Shown here one piece after another: positions 1 to 5,236 of a stretch of 5,236 bases of DNA. This stretch comes from JBKBXU01 sp046313675 (lineage in GTDB: Bacteria; Bacteroidota; Bacteroidia; Cytophagales; Cytophagaceae). The position numbers and the translations under genes were made by a program. Under the pieces are notes generated by a model. That model saw only the letters and a list, made by a program, of their open reading frames with translations. It made no database searches and was not told the origin of the DNA. The DNA is taken from assembly GCA_046313675.1 (NCBI GenBank), contig JBKBXU010000319.1, forward strand, positions 1 to 5,236, given 5' to 3'. Positions within the stretch are counted from its first letter, which is position 1; each line of letters opens with the position of its first letter.

Positions 1-30
1 CCTGAGAGGGCAAAAAGTTGATGGATTAGG

Positions 31-46
31 GGATTCAAGGATTCAA
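31..46. repeat. Short tandem repeat, GGATTCAA twice
   Basis: Two perfect 8-bp copies of GGATTCAA stand head to tail in the non-coding left flank, preceded by the related GGATTAG (23-29). Function unknown; it may be part of a degenerate intergenic repeat. Confidence 0.5.
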
Positions 47-72
47 ATAAAATAGATTTTTCAAAAGGGCCG

Positions 73-92
73 TCTTAAATACCGTTTTAAGA
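73..92 (-). terminator. Weak hairpin downstream of the operon, possible terminator
   Basis: The minus strand can form a 7-bp perfect stem TCTTAAA/TTTAAGA around a 6-nt loop, about 55 nt after the last stop codon. The stem is nearly all A-T and the nearest T-run, CCCTTTTG, starts several bases later, so it is not a classical intrinsic terminator. It is the best candidate in the left flank, where I see nothing else that would end the transcript. Confidence 0.25.
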
Positions 93-148
93 GTACCAAA
101 AAGCTTTAAAAAGGTATAAAATAAGGTCTGCCTTGTGGTTGTAATTTT

Positions 149-1144
149 CTATCGGCACTTTTGGGCCGGAGTTTGGGAAAATAAACCACTCTGTATCCCC
201 TCTATTACTTCGTGTTTAATTTTTCTTTCCTTTTTGTGCACCAAATAGATTTCTCTCCTTTCCAATTCTAAGGGGTCTTGGGGGATAATAAATGCCTCCT
301 TAATTTTATTCCAATCCTTATCTCTAAGGGTTATTACATTATCAAGAAAAATGCTTACATAACATCCATTAATTATTGTTGGTTTTGTCTGTTCTAATTT
401 TTTATTGGTTATCTCAACATACTTAGGATCAATATCAATGCCAATATATTTTCTTCCCAATCTTTTCGCTGCAATAGCAGTCGTCCCAGTTCCTATGAAC
501 GGATCAAGAATTATATCTCCTTCATCGCTACTAAAAAGCAGTAGTCTCTCAAGTAGATGTACTGGCAATTGACAGGGGTGTTCGTCCCTTCTTTTTTTAT
601 GTCTTATTCTATGGATGTCTGTCCACACATCGGAAACAAGAGGTCCAAATGGATGCATCTGGTTTTTTTTCCCTCCGTAATCCTGCAAAACATAATGGCA
701 GTTTCTGCATCGCTTATGTAACATTCTAATATCATAAAATTTGAATTTCTCAGACTTCACATAATATAAAATTCCATAGTGATTGGGTAAAAGCGTTTTA
801 CCAAGGGGAGAGCCCATCGCATCCCAAGCAATCCAGTGACGAAATATAGCAATCTCGTTTAGAAAAAAGCCAAAATAGATTAACCATTTGGGGATATTAT
901 GAACGAAAATAGAACCTGTGGGTTTAGTAATACGAACCATTTCTGTCAACCACTCTTTACACCAAGATAGGTACTCCTCAACCTCGTGTTTATCATAGTA
1001 GCTGTTGTATTTCTTTTTCAGATTAAAGGGTGGATCAGCAAAGGCTACATCAACGCTATTATCAGGGATCTTTCGCATTATTTCAAGACAATCCCCCTGA
1101 ATGATCTTGTTTATTAGTGAGTTAAAAAATTCTTTATTTTTCAT
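149..1144 (-). CDS. Beta-class DNA methyltransferase, DPPF type (probable N6-adenine)
   Basis: This second methyltransferase probably modifies adenine at the system's recognition site. From the ATG at 1144 it is 331 aa. Seen: IQGDCLEIM (15-23) leading to catalytic motif IV ADPPFNL (36-42); NHYGILYYVK (121-130) in the motif VIII region; a motif-X-like HPCQLPVHLLERLL (189-202); then SAM-binding motif I DPFIGTGTT (214-222) and IGIDIDPKY (234-242). Motif IV before motif I is the beta-class order, and DPPF is typical of N6-adenine enzymes. The stretch at about 130-188, with HKRCRNCH (143-150), is the likely target recognition region, possibly metal-binding. About 85 residues follow the core without a domain I recognise. 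Another ATG lies 9 nt upstream (1153), adding MED. I prefer 1144 because it forms an ATGA overlap with the DUF262 stop and has better-placed purines upstream. Together with the TSPPY enzyme it makes a two-methyltransferase system. Confidence 0.9.
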   Translation of the reverse strand: MKNKEFFNSLINKIIQGDCLEIMRKIPDNSVDVAFADPPFNLKKKYNSYYDKHEVEEYLSWCKEWLTEMVRITKPTGSIFVHNIPKWLIYFGFFLNEIAIFRHWIAWDAMGSPLGKTLLPNHYGILYYVKSEKFKFYDIRMLHKRCRNCHYVLQDYGGKKNQMHPFGPLVSDVWTDIHRIRHKKRRDEHPCQLPVHLLERLLLFSSDEGDIILDPFIGTGTTAIAAKRLGRKYIGIDIDPKYVEITNKKLEQTKPTIINGCYVSIFLDNVITLRDKDWNKIKEAFIIPQDPLELERREIYLVHKKERKIKHEVIEGIQSGLFSQTPAQKCR

Positions 1145-1155
1145 ATCTTCCATAC
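1141..1155 (-). promoter_or_regulatory. ATGA stop/start overlap coupling the DUF262 gene to the DPPF methyltransferase
   Basis: The TGA stop of the DUF262 gene (1143-1141) shares bases with an ATG at 1144-1142, giving ATGA, a usual arrangement for translational coupling. A second in-frame ATG lies 9 nt upstream at 1153. AGG at 1157-1155 is too close to serve that ATG, but it is about 10 nt from the 1144 ATG, and GGA at 1151-1149 is also near, which is why 1144 is preferred. Confidence 0.6.
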
Positions 1156-2787
1156 CTGTACAGCTTTTGATGCAAATTCATTTTGTCTTTTATCAATTGT
1201 TTCAGGGCTCCAGTCTATATATTCACAAATATTGCGTGTTATTTTTAGTTCTGATTCTTTATAGAATTGAATTTTATCGTTGAAACTACCGTTTGCTGCT
1301 TTCTCATTTAGCTTTTTTGAAATTAAAGTAAGATTTCCCAATCTTCTAACATAGGTTTTATGTGAGACCTTATCAAATTTAGGCCAATTTTTAGCTAAAT
1401 CATTAGGGCTTTCGGGCAAAATATGCTCTAAATTTACCTTTTCTGGATCCTTTAAAGGTGATAACTCCTTTGTTTCCCAATATGATTCTTCTAACTTCCT
1501 GAGATAATATTTTGCGATGTAAGATTTTGATACTGTAGCAATTGTAAATGCAGATTTAAACTGCTGATCAGTTGGAATAAGCCTTGAAATAGAATCCTTA
1601 AGTTGATTAAAATTCGATATCTTTCCATCATTTATTAATTTAGCTTGATTTGAAAATTCTTTTTCTAAACTACCTGCACCTGTTACTCCTGTTATTAAAT
1701 TCCGAACCGACCAGGAAACAATTAATTTAAATGATTTTGAAACATCATCTTTATTTGAAAAAATTTCCAAAATAGCGAAAAGCAAAGGTCTCGGTTGAAC
1801 TAAACGTAACTCTATTAATTCTGATATTAAATCTGCACAATCAACAGGATAGTCTTCCCATAGAGGATGATTTGGATTCAATAAAGCAAGGTACTTCTCT
1901 GTTCCATTTTCAAGGTTACTTAAAAAAGTAATCGCCTGATTTTTATTTGTTATTTTATTTTTTATTTGTTTAAATAACTCTTTTTCTCTTACTAATCCAT
2001 ATTTTGATGACCAAAAATATCTTATATATTGAAGAATTTCTTCTTCACTAACTGAATTTTCTATTGCACCAGTGAACGCTGTCCACTTATCCTGTGCTTC
2101 ATTGAGTCTATCATCTGATTTATTAAAAAGATAATTTTTTATCAAATCTGTTTGTGATAAAGATAATCCCCTATCATTCAATGTTTCAAATATAGTATAT
2201 GCATTCACCTCATCCGGAACTATTACAACAACTATTTTTAGTTTATTATGTATAAAGTCCACTAAATCAAAAAGACCATCCACTTTTTTACTCTTAAATT
2301 CTGTTTCAACAAAAGTTTTAATATAATTGTATGCATCTAGGAGCCTCTGGTGTGATCCTTTTGAAGCAGAAACAGAACTATCGTTTAGGAGAATTCTTTT
2401 AAAATATAGTTCATGATCAGTGGCATTTAATATTAACTTCGGTTTGTTTTCTGAATCTCTTAAGCTTTCCTCGAGTAAATAATTGGTCTCAATATATCTC
2501 CATTTATCATTATTTATTTCCTTTAAAAAATCTCTCAAAGCTGTGAAAAATAAATAGATAGTTGCTAACCGTTGTTGACCATCCACAATTTCATAGTAAT
2601 CTCCTTTATTTGTAACAACAATCGTCCCGATAAAATAATCCTCTGGATAAGAATTTTTAATATCATCAAATAAATCTTGAACATTCGTAACCTCCCAAGC
2701 AAAGGCCCTTTGATATATAGGAACTCTTAAAAAACTGTCAGCCAAAAAATGTCCAACAGTTTCATGTTTAAACTCTATAGTAGGCAT
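1141..2787 (-). CDS. DUF262 + DUF1524 (HNH) protein, GmrSD/BrxU/SspE-like nuclease
   Basis: The protein is 548 aa, in the size range of single-chain GmrSD-like enzymes. These couple an N-terminal ParB/Srx-like nucleotide-hydrolysing domain (DUF262) to a C-terminal HNH nuclease (DUF1524) and usually restrict modified phage DNA. Seen, in order: VPIYQRAFAW (22-31); DGQQR (69-73), the signature loop of the DUF262 active site; FETLNDRG (200-207), the conserved FxxLNxRG; a long, mainly helical middle; then LEHILPES (453-460) with H455, and RRLGNLTLIS (481-490) followed by KKLNEKAANGSF (491-502), the DUF1524 pattern with N485 and N494. All key residues look intact, so an active enzyme is expected. 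The start is set by a near-perfect Shine-Dalgarno sequence 7 nt upstream. It lies 2 nt after the endonuclease and overlaps the second methyltransferase start. Its G+C is about 30% against about 35-36% for the neighbours on either side, suggesting a separate origin. Which modification it senses cannot be told from sequence. Confidence 0.92.
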   Translation of the reverse strand: MPTIEFKHETVGHFLADSFLRVPIYQRAFAWEVTNVQDLFDDIKNSYPEDYFIGTIVVTNKGDYYEIVDGQQRLATIYLFFTALRDFLKEINNDKWRYIETNYLLEESLRDSENKPKLILNATDHELYFKRILLNDSSVSASKGSHQRLLDAYNYIKTFVETEFKSKKVDGLFDLVDFIHNKLKIVVVIVPDEVNAYTIFETLNDRGLSLSQTDLIKNYLFNKSDDRLNEAQDKWTAFTGAIENSVSEEEILQYIRYFWSSKYGLVREKELFKQIKNKITNKNQAITFLSNLENGTEKYLALLNPNHPLWEDYPVDCADLISELIELRLVQPRPLLFAILEIFSNKDDVSKSFKLIVSWSVRNLITGVTGAGSLEKEFSNQAKLINDGKISNFNQLKDSISRLIPTDQQFKSAFTIATVSKSYIAKYYLRKLEESYWETKELSPLKDPEKVNLEHILPESPNDLAKNWPKFDKVSHKTYVRRLGNLTLISKKLNEKAANGSFNDKIQFYKESELKITRNICEYIDWSPETIDKRQNEFASKAVQVWKI

Positions 2788-2789
2788 CT

Positions 2790-3758
2790 TTATTTCACCT
2801 CCTTTATTTCCATAAGCAAATCTTCAAATTTTTTTAATTCATCCTTATGAAATGTAAAGACAAAATCGTAAGCATCAACCATACGGTTTAAGTCACCCCT
2901 TCGGACATACCATCCAATCCCATCTACAAAACCAACAAAAATGACATTTGGATAATTTTTCTTTAAATAGTCCCTAACAGTCTTTTCTGTCTTTGCTTTA
3001 TCTCCCATTCCTGATGCGGTAGTTACTGAGTAAGAACACTCAATTATCAATCTCGGGGATGTCTTGTTAGGAACGATAAAGTCCATCGTCCTTGGAATAT
3101 TGCCTGCCTCTGGAATTTTGAATTTCCCTTTCTCAAAGGTTAGCTGTTTGGTTATCAGAATATTTTCAATTACAACTTCAGGATTTCCATTCCTTGCAGC
3201 TTTATATGAGCCTTTGGTCTTGTATCTTATGATTGTATCTACAAGAGATTCTACTGAGAAACTAAACTTCTTTATATCGAGTTTCTTAAACTCAAAAAGT
3301 GGTAGAACCTTTTTTATCACAGGAACTGTAGGTCCCTTGAAAAATAGATTTACGATGCCTTCAGCAAATTTTTCATTGGTTTTGATTAGGGACTTTATCT
3401 TCTCTAATCCCCACTCGGTCTTAAATTCCTCATTCGGCCAATACTCTTTGTTAACAAGCCTTGACAGAGTTTTATCATCGGTGACTCTGATAAAAGTAAC
3501 TATTCTCTGCAAACTTTCCTTAGAAAAACCTGTTATGGTCAAAATGGCATCCAAACCGTCTTCAACCATTCTTATATGCTCAAGTAAAACAGACTCTTTT
3601 AGACCATTGCTTTCTATTCTGTTTTTGAGAAGGAAGATATTCTGAGCAATTGAAGAGATATTCCCTTCATACTGCTCCTCAAATTCCTCATTGTAGAAAT
3701 AAAATGTGTTCTTTGAGATTACCGTTTCAAGCTTTTCTTCTAACGATGGATAATGCAT
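2790..3758 (-). CDS. Type II restriction endonuclease-like protein, DpnII/MboI-like PD-(D/E)xK C-terminal domain
   Basis: The protein is 322 aa and probably makes the double-strand breaks of the system. Seen: a helical, charged N-terminal half (about 1-200) that I do not recognise, then a nuclease-like core. The core has D226 in MDFIVP, E240 in the strand RLIIECSYS, a glycine/lysine turn SGMGDKAKTE (249-258) and a later FVDGIGWY segment (277-284), followed by DAYDFVFTF. This order recalls DpnII/MboI enzymes, in which the catalytic E is followed by x-N-F/Y rather than x-K, then a GSK turn and a DGxGW strand. The lysine position of ExK is S242 here, so the active site is non-canonical but need not be dead; BamHI and BglII also lack that lysine. 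Neighbours: 2 nt after the TSPPY methyltransferase stop and 2 nt before the DUF262 start. The upstream ribosome site is only an A/G-rich GAGGAAAGAAAG stretch. The fold assignment rests on motifs alone and specificity is not readable; GATC is only a possibility. Confidence 0.72.
   Translation of the reverse strand: MHYPSLEEKLETVISKNTFYFYNEEFEEQYEGNISSIAQNIFLLKNRIESNGLKESVLLEHIRMVEDGLDAILTITGFSKESLQRIVTFIRVTDDKTLSRLVNKEYWPNEEFKTEWGLEKIKSLIKTNEKFAEGIVNLFFKGPTVPVIKKVLPLFEFKKLDIKKFSFSVESLVDTIIRYKTKGSYKAARNGNPEVVIENILITKQLTFEKGKFKIPEAGNIPRTMDFIVPNKTSPRLIIECSYSVTTASGMGDKAKTEKTVRDYLKKNYPNVIFVGFVDGIGWYVRRGDLNRMVDAYDFVFTFHKDELKKFEDLLMEIKEVK
2795..2805 (-). promoter_or_regulatory. Strong ribosome binding site for the DUF262 gene
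   Basis: The minus strand reads AAAGGAGGTGA, then 7 nt, then the ATG at 2787. This is an almost perfect complement to the 16S rRNA 3' end at good spacing, and it fixes this start codon. It lies inside the last codons of the endonuclease gene. The starts of the endonuclease and of both methyltransferases have nothing comparable, so the DUF262 protein may be translated more strongly than its neighbours. Confidence 0.88.
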
Positions 3759-3760
3759 AA

Positions 3761-5017
3761 TTATCTTTCTTTCCTCAGGAACAAAATATACTCATCTTTC
3801 ATCGTATTCTTTATTCCTTTAATTGGCTTTACAATTTTTTGGTCAAGAACGAAACCATTATTTAGTGCTATTTCTTCGATTTTGGCCTCTAATCTTATTC
3901 CGCCTGTTTGAATATCATTTGAACCTATTATAATTACTGCATATTTCCCAATCTTTAAAACTCTCGCTATCTCTGACATGAGTCTATTCATATCATCAAA
4001 ATAATTAATCAGTTTTTCTTTTCTTGTTTTGCCTTTTAAACCTATCATCTCTTCCCTAACTTCATTGACATTATAACCAAGATATTCCAATTGGGGTCGG
4101 TCATTCTCAGCATAATCAATTGCAAAAGAATATGGTGGAGATGTAATAACAGCATCAATTGAATTGTCTTCTAAGGGAAGATTTCTTGCATCACCTATTT
4201 CAAACCTGGCATTACCAATTTTGAGGTTAAGTTTGTCTCTTACCTGAATGAAAGAATATATCTGTCCTACATATCTTTTAAGAACTGATGGAAAAAGAAC
4301 ATCTATATCTTTTGAACATCTCCTTGCATATCCCATTGCATCTAAAAAGGCAAGCAGAGTTATGGCTGTTTCAGGCTCAAAACCATTATGATAAGAAAAA
4401 TTTTTAGGCAAAGTCTTATTACTTATTAAGGTCTTATAGTTTTCATACATATCTTTAAGTATTGATGATAATATGGAACTATCAACTTTTAATGCCTCAT
4501 ACTTAACTTTGCTCATCACGACACAGAATGGGCTTTTTTCAATACCAATAGAATCAATTCCAATAATGCTTGCTTCCACATTGAGCGTTCCGCTGCCACA
4601 CATCGGGTCAAGAATAACATCTCCTGGTTGAATTTTTAATATATTTAAAATACCTTTTATTAGCTGCGGATGAAATTTTCCTCTATAGGGAAAAAGGCCA
4701 TGTGTAGCGTACCCTGTAGAAAAGTTGCCTTCTTTGAAATAAGATTTCGTTATCTCTGACCTTCCTTCCCACATAAGAGGACTGTTGTTTGAACAAATTA
4801 GGTAATGATATGTGGGAATCCCGTCAACACTTTTTAAAAATGCTCCCCTGCGCAGGATTTCATGTTTGGAAAGTAATTTATATTCATAAAAAGCAAATTC
4901 TAATTCAAAGAGCTCTGATAAGTTAGGAAGTAATTCAAATCCTTCTGGAAGTATAAGTGAGGTTATTTTGGGCAAATCCGCAATCGATCTAATCTCGGTG
5001 GTTAGTCTACATTCCAT
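3761..5017 (-). CDS. DNA methyltransferase of an R-M system, TSPPY type (probable N4-cytosine or N6-adenine)
   Basis: The protein is 418 aa and probably transfers a methyl group from S-adenosylmethionine to an exocyclic amino group of DNA, protecting host sites from the nuclease encoded next. Seen: a motif-X-like stretch YRGKFHPQL (111-119); the SAM-binding motif I DPMCGSGT (137-144); motif II IGIEKSP with acidic E160; motif III-like IGDARNLP (274-281); catalytic motif IV TSPPY (292-296); and a hydrophobic strand after RVLKIGK (353-359). S/T-PP-Y is commonest in N4-cytosine enzymes but also occurs in adenine enzymes, so the base is inferred. Two parts are unusual: an N-terminal region of about 105 aa before motif X, and about 110 residues between motifs II and III, which may hold the target recognition domain. 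The ATG at 5017 has no clear Shine-Dalgarno sequence. It is the first gene of the cluster; its TAA stop is 2 nt from the nuclease start. A related fold, the TRM11-like RNA methyltransferases, is the main alternative, but the context argues for DNA. Confidence 0.85.
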   Translation of the reverse strand: MECRLTTEIRSIADLPKITSLILPEGFELLPNLSELFELEFAFYEYKLLSKHEILRRGAFLKSVDGIPTYHYLICSNNSPLMWEGRSEITKSYFKEGNFSTGYATHGLFPYRGKFHPQLIKGILNILKIQPGDVILDPMCGSGTLNVEASIIGIDSIGIEKSPFCVVMSKVKYEALKVDSSILSSILKDMYENYKTLISNKTLPKNFSYHNGFEPETAITLLAFLDAMGYARRCSKDIDVLFPSVLKRYVGQIYSFIQVRDKLNLKIGNARFEIGDARNLPLEDNSIDAVITSPPYSFAIDYAENDRPQLEYLGYNVNEVREEMIGLKGKTRKEKLINYFDDMNRLMSEIARVLKIGKYAVIIIGSNDIQTGGIRLEAKIEEIALNNGFVLDQKIVKPIKGIKNTMKDEYILFLRKER

Positions 5018-5041
5018 ATTTCAAGCATGAATCCCATTAGT

Positions 5042-5070
5042 TTTATATTAGTGTAACATATTTTCTTCAA
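5042..5070 (-). promoter_or_regulatory. Possible sigma70-type promoter of the operon
   Basis: On the minus strand TTGAAG (5070-5065) is followed by exactly 17 nt and TATAAA (5047-5042), matching 4/6 and 5/6 of the bacterial -35 and -10 consensus. Transcription would start near 5035, leaving a leader of only about 18 nt before the ATG at 5017. In an archaeon the same TATAAAA box would lie about 25 nt upstream of the ATG, as for a leaderless transcript. AT-rich DNA produces such matches often, so this is tentative. Confidence 0.4.
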
Positions 5071-5236
5071 ATCCGTATCTTCCCCTAATTACAGTTTGCA
5101 AATTACCACGTTTACAAATTACCACGTCGTAAGTGAAGTAAGCTCGAACAACCTCTTGCCTTTCGATGCACGCAGAGGCTAAAACTGTCGTAATATAGAC
5201 GGTACCCTTTTCCTGAGATAAAGCTCTGGGATAAAT
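5048..5236 (-). CDS. Possible C-terminal fragment of an upstream gene, cut by the window edge
   Basis: Reading the minus strand from the last base gives 62 codons without a stop, ending in TAA at 5050-5048, just 30 nt before the first methyltransferase start. The translation has mixed composition, with stretches such as GTVYITTVLASACIERQEVV and a basic RGRYGFEENMLH end; I recognise no family. G+C here looks higher than in the AT-rich parts of the operon. Against it: an open run of this length can occur by chance, a 16-bp tandem repeat (not a multiple of three) lies inside it, and another minus frame is also open for about 40 codons. If real, it is co-oriented and could be the gene before the methyltransferase in a longer operon. 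Confidence 0.3.
   Translation of the reverse strand: MYPRALSQEKGTVYITTVLASACIERQEVVRAYFTYDVVICKRGNLQTVIRGRYGFEENMLH
5094..5125. repeat. Two tandem 16-bp repeats upstream of the operon
   Basis: GTTTGCAAATTACCAC (5094-5109) is followed directly by GTTTACAAATTACCAC (5110-5125), differing at one base. Each copy holds a small dyad, TTTGCAAA or the near-palindrome TTTACAAA, spaced 16 bp apart. The pair ends about 24 bp upstream of the proposed -35 element, a suitable place for a regulator binding site. It could equally be a simple local duplication. Confidence 0.75.

Noticed and set aside
1..55. Plus-strand open frame of 17 codons entering from the left edge and ending at TAG 53-55
   Set aside because: Too short to distinguish from chance, and it runs through the GGATTCAA tandem repeat; could be a convergent gene end but nothing supports it.
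103..119. TACC...GGTA inverted arms around AAAGCTTT as a terminator after the last gene
   Set aside because: Only 4-bp outer arms with an unpaired A/T interior; no stable stem with a downstream T-run.
1101..1283. 60-codon plus-strand open frame
   Set aside because: Antisense to the DUF262/methyltransferase junction, very low complexity and hydrophobic from the AT-rich complement; no support as a gene.
3064..3645. 193-codon plus-strand open frame
   Set aside because: It lies wholly antisense to the endonuclease gene, has no ribosome site that I see and no recognisable motifs; it is a shadow of the coding frame.
5138..5160. GGTTGTTCGAGC on the minus strand resembling a tRNA T-arm and attachment site
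   Set aside because: No matching T-stem or acceptor end and no other tRNA arms nearby; the resemblance is limited to GTTCGA.
5152..5178. Hairpin CCTCTTGC...GCAGAGG upstream of the operon as a terminator
   Set aside because: The stem needs a bulged T, the loop is 12 nt and no T-run follows on either strand.
1..5236. CRISPR array, transposase or integrase
   Set aside because: No regularly spaced repeats and no coding frame with transposase or recombinase motifs; the flanking inverted repeats are the only mobility hint.

Overview
The window is AT-rich. By hand count the three genes measured are about 30-36% G+C. It is almost entirely occupied by one four-gene cluster, all on the minus strand and tightly packed, so it reads as an operon running from about 5017 down to 149. 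Gene order in the direction of transcription: (1) a DNA methyltransferase with a TSPPY catalytic motif (5017-3761); (2) a restriction endonuclease-like protein whose C-terminal half resembles the DpnII/MboI group of PD-(D/E)xK enzymes (3758-2790); (3) a DUF262 + DUF1524/HNH protein of the GmrSD/BrxU/SspE type (2787-1141); (4) a beta-class adenine-type methyltransferase with a DPPF motif (1144-149). The junctions are 2 nt, 2 nt and a 4-nt ATGA overlap.

The simplest reading is a Type II restriction-modification system with two methyltransferases, an arrangement typical of asymmetric recognition sites and also of the DpnII locus. A GmrSD-like nuclease, of the kind usually found as a Type IV (modification-dependent) restriction enzyme, is built into the operon. 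The DUF262 gene is about 5 percentage points lower in G+C than the endonuclease and DPPF methyltransferase genes, and it has the only textbook Shine-Dalgarno sequence of the three internal genes. Both facts fit an added module. It could give a two-layer defence, with the endonuclease attacking unmodified DNA and the DUF262 protein attacking modified phage DNA. Alternatively its activity could be gated by the methylation that the same operon lays down, as SspE is by phosphorothioates.

Upstream of the operon (5018-5236) are a possible promoter, a 16-bp tandem repeat, and an open minus-strand frame that runs in from the window edge and may be the end of another gene. Downstream (1-148) no gene is supported; there are a weak AT-rich hairpin and a small 8-bp tandem repeat. 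Imperfect inverted-repeat matches between the two flanks hint at cassette boundaries but are weak.

The host cannot be named. The AAAGGAGGTGA ribosome binding site and a sigma70-like TTGAAG-17-TATAAA element favour a low-GC bacterium. An archaeon is not excluded, because the same AT-rich box sits about 25 nt upstream of the first start codon.
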